Of a DNA stretch of 64,000 nucleotides, positions 57,026-64,000 are shown in pieces (within the stretch, counting starts at the first letter, position 1; each line of letters begins with the position of its first letter). Origin of the DNA: Pseudomonas azotoformans (GTDB lineage Bacteria > Pseudomonadota > Gammaproteobacteria > Pseudomonadales > Pseudomonadaceae); NCBI RefSeq assembly GCF_001579805.1, contig NZ_CP014546.1:1116001-1180000 (forward strand), read 5' to 3'. Under the pieces are notes generated by a model. It worked only from the letters and a program-made list of their open reading frames with translations, was not told where the DNA came from and made no database searches. Position numbers and translations under genes: made by a program.

Positions 57026-57045
57026 GGGCAGATGGGCTTCCCTTC

Positions 57046-57603
57046 TTAGTGCAGCGACGGCTTGGGTGCAGCGGGTTCAGCGGACTTCTTGGTCTCGGTG
57101 AACAGCAGCAGCGGCGCGACGCGCAGGTATTCCATGACTTCCATGTAGTCGCCTTCGCCGTCTTCGGACTCTTCCAGGGCGTCTTGCACCTGGGAGATCG
57201 CCGCCAGGTCCTGCAATACTTCCTTGGCGTCGGTGCTCAGTTCCAGGCCGCCGGCGTTGACGCCGAAACCGTGGAGGAAGCCCTGGCACCATTGGCCCAG
57301 GGCGGCGGCGCGTTCCGCGAGCGGCGCATCGTCGGTCGGTAGCAGCAGGACCACGGTGACGTCATCACCGGTCAGCTCGCCCTTGACCATCTCTTGCAGG
57401 CCGATCAGCGCGTTGCGCACGTTGTCGGTCGGTTCGGTCTCAAGCAGCTCGGCCACGTCAGCCAGCCAGTTGTCGGCATCAAAGCCAACGCCGGTGCAGC
57501 TGCGGCCCAGCAATACGCCGTGCAGTTCAGCAGGCGAGCAAGGGTGGCCGCTGGTGCTCAGCAGTTTGGAAAAAGCGTCGTACGGGGAGTTCTGAATAGG
57601 CAT
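57046..57603 (-). CDS. UPF0149 (YgfB/YecA) family protein
   Basis: A 185-aa protein with [13 protein letters not shown] at the N-terminus and [10 protein letters not shown] in the middle, both diagnostic. The C-terminal tail is Pro/Lys-rich. In E. coli ygfB heads the pepP-ubiHI operon and a P. aeruginosa homologue modulates gene expression linked to beta-lactam resistance; the role here is inferred. It is divergent from the coiled-coil/zapA genes. Confidence 0.92.
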   Translation of the reverse strand: MPIQNSPYDAFSKLLSTSGHPCSPAELHGVLLGRSCTGVGFDADNWLADVAELLETEPTDNVRNALIGLQEMVKGELTGDDVTVVLLLPTDDAPLAERAAALGQWCQGFLHGFGVNAGGLELSTDAKEVLQDLAAISQVQDALEESEDGEGDYMEVMEYLRVAPLLLFTETKKSAEPAAPKPSLH

Positions 57604-57741
57604 GGTGAGCTAGGCGCCAGACGGCGCAATGTCTAGAATGGAGCGCTGTATCCTAGCACCGGCAGACGTACCAAGACTATCAAGGGCGTCAGATCGTTTA
57701 TCCTGCAGTTGCCATTCATCAGACAAATCCAGTGGAACCCA

Positions 57742-57951
57742 ATGGAAGACACCGACCTGCAAGCGCTGATGGCCAGACTCGAATTGCTAATTACCCGGGT
57801 CGAGCAACTAAAGAGTCAAAACGGACTCCTATTAGCTCAGGAAAAGACCTGGCGCGAGGAACGCGCTCACCTCATTGAAAAAAACGAAATCGCCCGGCGT
57901 AAGGTCGAATCGATGATTTCGCGCCTGAAGGCCCTGGAGCAAGACTCATGA
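57742..57951 (+). CDS. TIGR02449 family coiled-coil protein
   Basis: A 69-aa almost wholly coiled-coil protein (heptad-like LARLELLITRVEQLKSQNG...RRKVESMISRLKALE), conserved beside zapA and resembling ZapB in form. Start at ATG 57742. Its stop overlaps the zapA start as ATGA, so the two are translated together; a joint role at the division site is likely. Confidence 0.85.
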   Translation: MEDTDLQALMARLELLITRVEQLKSQNGLLLAQEKTWREERAHLIEKNEIARRKVESMISRLKALEQDS

Positions 57952-58265
57952 GTTCAAGCAATAGCGTCACCGTGCAGATCCTGGATAAAGAATATTCGAT
58001 CATCTGCCCCCAGGAAGAGCGCAACAACCTGGTGAGCGCCGCCCGCTACCTGGATGGCAAGATGCGTGAAATCCGCAGCAGCGGCAAAGTGATCGGCGCC
58101 GACCGTATCGCCGTGATGGCCGCGCTGAACATTACCCACGATCTGCTGCATAAGCAGGAACGCCCTGACGTGCAGGCCAGCGGCTCGACGCGTGAGCAGG
58201 TGCGCGACCTGCTGGAGCGTGTCGATCTGGTGCTTTCCAGCGATTCAGACGCACCCAAGGGCTGA
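57948..58265 (+). CDS. zapA: Cell division protein ZapA
   Basis: A 105-aa FtsZ-ring associated protein with VTVQILDKEYSIICPQEE at the N-terminus and the helical dimer arm (MAALNITHDLLHKQ). It promotes FtsZ bundling. It is followed by the 6S RNA gene, the usual order. Confidence 0.93.
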   Translation: MSSSNSVTVQILDKEYSIICPQEERNNLVSAARYLDGKMREIRSSGKVIGADRIAVMAALNITHDLLHKQERPDVQASGSTREQVRDLLERVDLVLSSDSDAPKG

Positions 58266-58284
58266 TTGCCGCGACTGTTTAAGG

Positions 58285-58290
58285 TATACT
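58285..58290 (+). promoter_or_regulatory. -10 box of the 6S RNA promoter
   Basis: TATACT, about 7 bp before the predicted 6S RNA 5' end. No classical -35 at the right spacing, so confidence is moderate. Confidence 0.55.
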
Positions 58291-58296
58291 CGCCCC

Positions 58297-58475
58297 ACTC
58301 CCTGGCGTGTTTGCCAGTCGGCGATGTCCCTGAGCCGATTCGCACTACCCTGGAAGTTGCACGTTGGGCTGGTGTGCATGTCCGCTAGACGGAAAGCCTT
58401 AAAGCCTACTGCATCTTCCACCTTGAACTTTCGGGTTCAAGGGCTAAGTCGACAGCGGCTCTGTCGGGGAGCCTG
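58297..58475 (+). ncRNA. ssrS: 6S RNA
   Basis: The 180-nt region between zapA and 5-FCL is the conserved home of 6S RNA in gammaproteobacteria. The ends pair: GAGCCG at 58332-58337 with CGGCTC at 58456-58461, enclosing a large central bubble that mimics an open promoter. It sequesters sigma-70 RNA polymerase in stationary phase. The ends are estimated to within about 10 bp. Confidence 0.88.
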
Positions 58476-58488
58476 AATTCCCAAACTC

Positions 58489-58517
58489 AATGCCAGTCCT
58501 CGGACTGGCATTGTTTT
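58489..58517 (+). terminator. Intrinsic terminator after 6S RNA
   Basis: A perfect 11-bp stem (AATGCCAGTCC/GGACTGGCATT), 2-base nominal loop, then GTTTT. It lies only 14 bp before the 5-FCL start, so 5-FCL translation depends on partial read-through or an internal start. Confidence 0.85.
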
Positions 58518-58531
58518 ATGAGCCGGAAACC

Positions 58532-59161
58532 ATGACCGAACCTGCGCCGCTTTCCCGTCCGCAACTTCGACGCATGTTGCGCAAAGCCCGCCGCGCCCTC
58601 ACGCCGAGCGAGCAACGCAAGGCCGCCCAGGGCCTGTATCGGCAACTGGCACAGCACCCGCTGTTTCGCCGGGCCAAACATATCTCTTTGTATCTACCGA
58701 CGGACGGTGAAATCGATCCGCGCCTGCTGCTGCGCGCCGCCCAGCGCCGGGGCAAGGCCACTTACCTGCCGGTGCTCAGCGCCTGGCCACGGACCAAGAT
58801 GGTGTTCCAGCGCGTCAGGCCTGGGGAAAAGCTGCTGCCCAATCGCTTTCGCATCCTGGAGCCACGGGTGAATATCAGCCGCCAGCGCAAAGTCTGGGCC
58901 TTGGACCTGGTGCTGCTGCCGTTGGTGGGGTTCGATGATGCCGGTGGACGCCTGGGCATGGGCGGCGGGTTCTACGATCGCAGCCTGGCCTACCTGGCGC
59001 GCCGCCAAAGCTGGCGCAAGCCGACGCTGTTGGGTCTGGCCCATGAATGTCAGAAGGTCGATCGATTGATACAGGCAAGCTGGGATGTGCCGTTGGCGGG
59101 CACCGTCACCGATAAGCATTGGTATAGTGCGAAGACGCCACTGGAATCAGCGGCGCCTTGA
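58532..59161 (+). CDS. 5-formyltetrahydrofolate cyclo-ligase
   Basis: A 209-aa enzyme that converts 5-formyl-THF to 5,10-methenyl-THF. The substrate motif GMGGGFYDRSLA and the N-terminal RRMLRKARRALTPSEQ helix are present. Known as YgfA/FolD-associated in E. coli, where it shares the ssrS transcript, as is likely here. Start ATG 58532 with GGAAACC before it. Confidence 0.92.
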   Translation: MTEPAPLSRPQLRRMLRKARRALTPSEQRKAAQGLYRQLAQHPLFRRAKHISLYLPTDGEIDPRLLLRAAQRRGKATYLPVLSAWPRTKMVFQRVRPGEKLLPNRFRILEPRVNISRQRKVWALDLVLLPLVGFDDAGGRLGMGGGFYDRSLAYLARRQSWRKPTLLGLAHECQKVDRLIQASWDVPLAGTVTDKHWYSAKTPLESAAP

Positions 59162-59169
59162 AAGAAGAG

Positions 59170-59319
59170 TCAGCGTTTGAACGGTTGCGGCTGCTGCTGA
59201 GCCAGTTCAACGGGCGCATCGGTCTTGTTCGACCATAAGCTTTGGGCATACCCGGTGGTCACGACGCCCAGACCAAACAAAATCACCAAAATCCATAGTA
59301 AATCCGGTTTACGTTGCAT
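59170..59319 (-). CDS. 49-aa single-pass membrane protein
   Basis: A very small protein missed by a 60-residue cutoff. From ATG 59319 it reads MQRKPDLLWILVILFGLGVV and continues to a hydrophilic, Gln/Pro-rich tail (QQQPQPFKR). One membrane segment spans about residues 7-25, with the short basic N-terminus cytoplasmic. GGGGGG lies 5-8 bp before the ATG. It is convergent with 5-FCL (8 bp apart). No function is known to me. Confidence 0.75.
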   Translation of the reverse strand: MQRKPDLLWILVILFGLGVVTTGYAQSLWSNKTDAPVELAQQQPQPFKR

Positions 59320-59514
59320 CGATTGCCCCCCTGCAGGCACCTCGTACACGATGACAACAACGTTCCAAAGTAGTCCGTTGCAGCTGCGTCAAGCTTTAAA
59401 AGCCGGCATTCTGCGGTAACGTGAACCAACACGCAAACCTTGGCGCCAACCGACTGTCGGTTTGTCATCAAATTGCCTGACAACTTGCCCACTGCTTTTT
59501 TCAGGAGCCCAAAA

Positions 59515-59964
59515 ATGGCCTATTGGCTGATGAAATCCGAGCCCGACGAACTCTCTATCAAAGGCCTGGAAAAGCTCGGCGAAGCGCGCTGGGACGGGGT
59601 TCGCAACTACCAGGCGCGCAACTTCCTGCGTGCCATGGCGGTGGGTGACCAATTTTTCTTCTACCACTCCAGTTGCCCGGAGCCGGGCATTGCCGGCATC
59701 GGCAAAATCGTCGAGGCGGCCTACCCGGACCCCACCGCGCTGGAGCCCGAAAGCCACTACTTCGACGCCAAGGCCACTCCGGAAAAAAATCCGTGGAGCG
59801 CGATCAATGTCGCTCACGTCCAGACCTTCCCCAACGTGCTTGGCCTGGGCTACCTCAAACAACAATCCGCCCTTGCCGAACTGCCCCTGGTGCAAAAAGG
59901 CAGCCGCCTTTCAGTGATGGCCGTCACGCCCGAGCAATGGGCCGCCGTGATCAATTTGCTTTAA
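59515..59964 (+). CDS. EVE domain protein
   Basis: A 149-aa single-domain EVE protein (PUA-like fold): MAYWLMKSEPDELSIKGLEK, VRNYQARNFLRAM and GDQFFFYHSSC are all typical. EVE domains bind modified nucleobases; the stand-alone form is common in proteobacteria. CAGGAG precedes ATG 59515. The adjacent transporter operon shows no functional link. Confidence 0.92.
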   Translation: MAYWLMKSEPDELSIKGLEKLGEARWDGVRNYQARNFLRAMAVGDQFFFYHSSCPEPGIAGIGKIVEAAYPDPTALEPESHYFDAKATPEKNPWSAINVAHVQTFPNVLGLGYLKQQSALAELPLVQKGSRLSVMAVTPEQWAAVINLL

Positions 59965-60033
59965 CTGACCGGTATCAAAGCCCCGCCGGGGCAAACCGCT
60001 CAAACTAGGACGCTAATGCCGCAGGAAGCAGCC

Positions 60034-61000
60034 ATGTCGACGAACCACCACGCCTCACGCCTTTTCGCCATCGCCCTCATTGCCTTGTTGCTGGGCGCCG
60101 GCGGCTTCGGTTACTGGCGCTCCACCCAGGACCGCCTGCCCGAAGGCCTGAGCATGGGCAATGGCCGTCTGGAATCCACCGAAGTGCAGATCGCCGCCAA
60201 GATCCCCGGCCGCCTGGCCGAAGTACGCGTGGACGAAGGCGACAAGGTCCTCAAAGGCCAACTGCTCGCACGCATGGACACCCGCACGCTGGAAGCCCAG
60301 CGCGCCCAGGCCGAAGCCGAAGTGCTGCGCGCCAAGGAAAACTTCGCGGCCGCCGAGGCCAACGTGCAATTGCGCCAGAGCGAGCAACTGCTGGCCAACC
60401 AGGAACTCAAGCGCACCCAGGAACTGTACAAGCGCGGCTTCGCCAGCAGCCAGCTGATTGACCAACAGCAGGCACGGCAGAACACCGGCAACGCCGCCGT
60501 GATTGCCGCGCAAGCCCAAGTCAATTCGGTGAAGGCGGCGATTGGCGCCGCCGAAGCCCAGGTCGCCCAGCTCACCAGTGAGATCGATGACAGCAGCCTG
60601 CGCGCGCCCCTCGACGGGATTATCCAACTGCGCCTGGCCGAGCCGGGCGAAGTGCTCGGCGCGGGCGGGCGCGTCCTGTTGCTGATCGACCCCAACGATC
60701 AATACATGAACCTCTACCTGCCAGCCTCCGTCACCGGGCCGGCTAACCGTCGGCAGCGATGCGCGCATTCTGCTCGACGCCCTGCCCGACCAACCGCTGC
60801 CGGCGAAGATCAGCTTTGTCGCCGCCAAATCCCAGTTCACCCCCAAGGAAGTGGAAACCCGCGACGAACGCCAGAAACTGGTGTTCCGCGTCAAACTGCG
60901 CCTGACTCAACCCAGCGCCGTGCCCCAGGCCAAACCCGGCATGCCCGGCGCCGGCTACGTGCGCACGGCTGATATCGACTGGCCGGCCAACCTGCAATGA
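60034..61000 (+). pseudogene. HlyD-family membrane fusion protein, frameshifted by one base
   Basis: The reading frame from ATG 60034 encodes a signal/anchor (about 10-27), a biotinyl-lipoyl half-motif (VQIAAKIPGRLAEVRVDEGDKV), a long coiled-coil and the second half-motif, up to LYLPASVTG. At the GGG run 60736-60738 one extra G shifts the frame; the native reading continues in the next frame as RLTVGSDARILLDALPDQPL and ends at TGA 60998-61000, overlapping the ABC gene start as ATGA. Removing one G restores 321 residues. It could be a real mutation or a sequence error. Confidence 0.85.
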
Positions 61001-63714
61001 CCGCCCTGGCGCTGCAAGCCACGGCGATCAACCATCGCTATGGCAAGCAACAGGCCCTGGTCGACATCACGTTCAGCCTGCCAGCCGGTACGCGTTGCGG
61101 GTTGATCGGGCCGGATGGTGCGGGCAAGTCGAGCCTGCTGGGCTTGATCGCCGGGGTCAAAAAGCTCCAGGACGGTCAACTGCAAGTGCTGGGCGGTGCG
61201 ATTGAAGACCGCCGCCACCGCAACAGCCTGTACCCGCGCATCGCCTTTATGCCTCAAGGGCTGGGCGGCAACTTGTATCCCGAGTTGTCCATCAGCGAGA
61301 ACATCCGTTTCTTTGCCACGTTGTTTGGCCTGTCGAAAGCCGACTGCGACCAGCGCATGCACAACCTGCTGCTGGCCACCGACCTTGCGCGCTTCGCTGA
61401 ACGCCCGGCGGGCAAGCTCTCCGGTGGGATGAAGCAGAAACTCGGCCTGTGTTGCGCGCTGATCCACGACCCGGACCTGTTGATCCTCGACGAGCCCACC
61501 ACCGGCGTCGACCCACTGTCACGCCGGCGCTTCTGGGAGCTGGTCGAAAGCGTCCGCCAAGAACGCCCGCAACTGACGCTGCTGGTGGCCACGGCCTACA
61601 TGGAAGAAGCCGAGCAATTCGAACATTGCCTGATGCTCGATCGCGGCAAGCTGATTGCAGACGGACTAAGCCGTGAATTGGCGGGCGCGACCGCCAGCGG
61701 CAAACTGGACGACGCCTTCACCCACTTCCAGGGCGACAGCGCCCACGCCAACCAGCCGCTGGTGATTCCGCCCAGGGAAAGCAACAACACCGATATCGCC
61801 ATCGAAGCCCACGACCTGACCCTGCGTTTCGGGGATTTCACCGCCGTGAACAAGGTCAGCTTCGCCATTGGCCGCGGCGAGATCTTCGGCTTCCTCGGCT
61901 CCAACGGCTGCGGCAAGACCACCACCATGAAGGTGCTCACCGGGCTGATGCCGGCCACCGAGGGCAGCGCGACGCTGCTGGGCAATCCGGTAAACGCCAA
62001 GGACCTCGCGACCCGCAAGCGCGTGGGTTTCATGTCGCAAAGCTTCTCGCTGTATGGCGAACTCAGCGTGCGCCAGAATCTGGTGCTGCATGCGCAATTG
62101 TTCGACCTGCCCAAGGCTGACAGCGGCCCGCGCATTGATGAGCTGATCCAGCGTTTCGATCTCGGCGACGTGGCCGAACAGCCCTCCGGCGAACTGCCCC
62201 TCGGCCTGCGCCAACGTTTGTCACTGGCCGTGGCAGTGCTGCATCGCCCGGAAGTGCTGATCCTTGATGAACCGACTTCGGGCGTCGACCCGGCGGCGCG
62301 GGATGATTTCTGGCGATTGCTGATCGAGCTGTCCCGCGAACAAGGTGTGACGATTTTCCTGTCCACGCACTTTATGAACGAGGCCCAGCGCTGCGACCGC
62401 ATTTCCCTGATGCACGCGGGCAAGGTGCTCGCCTGCGATACGCCGCAAGCGCTGCAACGGCAGTTCCAGGGCGACACTTTGGAAGCGGCGTTCGTCACCT
62501 GCCTGGAACAGGCCCAAGGCGAACCTGAGCCCACGGCGCCCGCCGCAACCGTCAGCGAAACCAGCGCGCCGCCGGTGAGCAAACGCGGTTTCAGCCTGGC
62601 CCGCCTGTTGGCGGTGGCCAGCCGCGAAGGCAAAGAACTGCTGCGCGACAAGGTACGCATGGCCTTCGCGTTGCTGGGCGCGATGTTCATGATGGTGATC
62701 TTCGGCTACGGCATTTCCCTGGATGTGGAGAAACTCGCCTTCGCCGTCTACGACCAGGACCAGACGCCGCAAAGCCGCGCCTACCTGGAGGCGTTCCGCA
62801 GCTCACGCTACTTCGCCGAGCAGCCGCCGATTCAGGACTCAACTGAATTGCACCGGCGCCTGCAACGTTCGGAAATCAAACTGGCCCTGGAGATCCCACC
62901 GGGCTTTGGCCGCGATCTCTACGCCGGCCGCCAGCCCAGCGTGGCCGCCTGGCTCGATGGCGGCATGCCGTTTCGCGCGGAAACCAGCCGCAACTATGTC
63001 GAGGCCGTGCACCAGGAAAACCTTCAGCAACTGGCCGAACTGAGCAGCCTGCCGCGCAACAATCCAGCAGCCGCCAAGCTGGAAACGCGCTTTCGCTATA
63101 ACCAGGACGTAGTCAGCGTGAATGCCATCGGCCCCGGTGTGATGGCGCTGATCCTGGCGTTTATCCCGGCGATGCTCACCGCCCTCGGCATCGTGCGCGA
63201 GAAGGAACTGGGCTCAATCACCAACTTCTACGCCACGCCCCTGACTCGCCTGGAGTTTCTGCTCGGCAAACAGGCGCCGTACCTGGCCGTGAGCCTGGTC
63301 AACCTGGCGGTATTGGTGGCGATGAACCGCTGGCTGTTCGGCGTGCCGTTCAAGGGCAGCGGCCTGACGCTGGCGTTCGGCGGCCTGCTCTATGTGCTGG
63401 CGACCACCAGCATGGGCCTGCTGATTTCTGCGTTCACTCGCACCCAGATCGCGGCGATCCTCGGCACCATGATCATCACCAGCCTGCCGACCATTCAATT
63501 CTCCGGGCTGATCGTGCCGCGCTCGTCCCTGGAAGGCGCGGCGGCGTTGATGGGCATGCTATTTCCGGCGGGGCACTTCCTTGATGTCGCCGTGGGCACC
63601 TTCACCAAGGCCCTGGACCTGCGCCAGTTATGGCCGCAATGCCTGGCGCTGTTCGGGTTCTTTGTCGGGTTTACCGGGCTGAGCCTGGTCATGCTCAAAA
63701 AGCAGGAGGCCTGA
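60997..63714 (+). CDS. RbbA-like ABC transporter: two ATPase domains fused to a permease
   Basis: A 905-aa fusion: NBD1 (about 1-230; GPDGAGKSSL, LSGGMKQKLGL, LILDEPTTGVDP), NBD2 (about 265-500; GSNGCGKTTTM, a degenerate signature LPLGLRQRLSLAVA, LILDEPTSGVDP), then an ABC2-type membrane domain (about 545-905). Same layout as E. coli RbbA (YhiH), encoded with a HlyD protein (YhiI) and a second permease (YhhJ), as here. It is coupled to the broken hlyD by ATGA overlap. Confidence 0.9.
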   Translation: MTALALQATAINHRYGKQQALVDITFSLPAGTRCGLIGPDGAGKSSLLGLIAGVKKLQDGQLQVLGGAIEDRRHRNSLYPRIAFMPQGLGGNLYPELSISENIRFFATLFGLSKADCDQRMHNLLLATDLARFAERPAGKLSGGMKQKLGLCCALIHDPDLLILDEPTTGVDPLSRRRFWELVESVRQERPQLTLLVATAYMEEAEQFEHCLMLDRGKLIADGLSRELAGATASGKLDDAFTHFQGDSAHANQPLVIPPRESNNTDIAIEAHDLTLRFGDFTAVNKVSFAIGRGEIFGFLGSNGCGKTTTMKVLTGLMPATEGSATLLGNPVNAKDLATRKRVGFMSQSFSLYGELSVRQNLVLHAQLFDLPKADSGPRIDELIQRFDLGDVAEQPSGELPLGLRQRLSLAVAVLHRPEVLILDEPTSGVDPAARDDFWRLLIELSREQGVTIFLSTHFMNEAQRCDRISLMHAGKVLACDTPQALQRQFQGDTLEAAFVTCLEQAQGEPEPTAPAATVSETSAPPVSKRGFSLARLLAVASREGKELLRDKVRMAFALLGAMFMMVIFGYGISLDVEKLAFAVYDQDQTPQSRAYLEAFRSSRYFAEQPPIQDSTELHRRLQRSEIKLALEIPPGFGRDLYAGRQPSVAAWLDGGMPFRAETSRNYVEAVHQENLQQLAELSSLPRNNPAAAKLETRFRYNQDVVSVNAIGPGVMALILAFIPAMLTALGIVREKELGSITNFYATPLTRLEFLLGKQAPYLAVSLVNLAVLVAMNRWLFGVPFKGSGLTLAFGGLLYVLATTSMGLLISAFTRTQIAAILGTMIITSLPTIQFSGLIVPRSSLEGAAALMGMLFPAGHFLDVAVGTFTKALDLRQLWPQCLALFGFFVGFTGLSLVMLKKQEA

Positions 63715-64000
63715 TGCATAAGTTCGCGCATATCCTGCGCCTGGGGATCAAGGAACTGACCAGCCTGCGCCATGACAGCGTTTTGCTGCTGTTTCTGTTC
63801 TACGCCTTCACCGTCGCCATCTATATGCCCGCCGCCGGCTCGGTGATCGGTGTGCACAACGCCAGCGTGGCGTTTGTCGATGAAGACCACAGTTCGCTGT
63901 CGCGACAACTGGCCGAGGCGCTGCAGCCGCCCGAGTTTCAGGCACCAACGCCGTTGGCCTATGACCAGTTGGACAAGGTCATGGACAGCGGCGAATACAC
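63714..64000 (+). CDS. ABC-2 type permease (YhhJ-like), partial
   Basis: The first 95 residues are seen before the window ends. It starts MHKFAHILRLGIKELTSLRHD, has a membrane segment at about 20-42, then a large periplasmic-type loop with VAFVDEDHSSLSRQLAEAL, as in ABC-2 export permeases. ATG overlaps the RbbA-like stop by one base (TGATG), completing the HlyD-ABC-permease operon. Confidence 0.88.
   Translation, partial: MHKFAHILRLGIKELTSLRHDSVLLLFLFYAFTVAIYMPAAGSVIGVHNASVAFVDEDHSSLSRQLAEALQPPEFQAPTPLAYDQLDKVMDSGEY

Overview
This is a gene-dense, GC-rich piece of a Pseudomonas chromosome, most likely from the P. fluorescens group. The evidence is the run of recognisable pseudomonad genes (ilvA-rpiA, serA, the spu polyamine cluster, ssuEADCBF with lsfA, argA/argE, gcvTH, ubiH-pepP-zapA-6S RNA-5-FCL) and REP/REPIN-type repeats of the kind known from P. 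fluorescens. There are no phage genes, insertion sequences, CRISPR arrays, tRNAs or rRNAs. It looks like core genome, and I found no obvious new defence or mobile system.

Layout. 1-9.4 kb: a partial DUF2269 membrane gene, ilvA and rpiA divergent, two SdiA-regulated-like paralogues, an FAD oxidoreductase/FAH-hydrolase pair, serA, a DUF4399 protein and an unusually short solute-binding protein. 9.4-18.5 kb: DUF523 with a 2OG-Fe(II) oxygenase, a DUF2059-like protein, an alpha/beta hydrolase, a thioredoxin-like protein, a large Ntn-hydrolase acylase (HacB-like), then two AraC-type regulators with an AhpD-like protein and an HD hydrolase. 18.6-28.9 kb: the polyamine locus, spuHGFEDCB on the minus strand and a second glutamine synthetase (spuI-like) divergent. 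No spuA lies between them.

29-38.2 kb: a TetR regulator and a sulfur-scavenging block: ssuF, ssuB, ssuC, ssuD, ssuA, ssuE, the 1-Cys peroxiredoxin lsfA, an OprD-family porin and a lone TauA-like binding protein. 38.2-48.2 kb: argA, argE, a CYTH/CHAD protein, an Lrp regulator divergent from a small unknown gene, an orphan GspE-type ATPase, a stomatin/NfeD pair, a DUF2388 protein and a DegT/ArnB-type aminotransferase. 48.2-52.7 kb: gcvT-gcvH (no gcvP) and a two-gene ferric-iron-type ABC importer. 52.8-59.2 kb: the ubiquinone hydroxylase operon with pepP and a YgfB-family gene, divergent from a small coiled-coil gene, zapA, 6S RNA and 5-formyltetrahydrofolate cyclo-ligase. 59.2-64 kb: a 49-residue membrane protein, an EVE protein and a HlyD/RbbA-type exporter operon whose HlyD gene carries a one-base frameshift.

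Many neighbours overlap by the ATGA or TGATG pattern (spuF/spuG, spuG/spuH, ssuC/ssuB, ubiH/pepP, zapA, hlyD/ABC), which supports the operon assignments. The most useful leads are the frameshifted hlyD, the solute-binding protein lacking lobe II, a sigma-54-like promoter in front of spuB, several clean dyads in divergent promoters and the small unannotated-type proteins.
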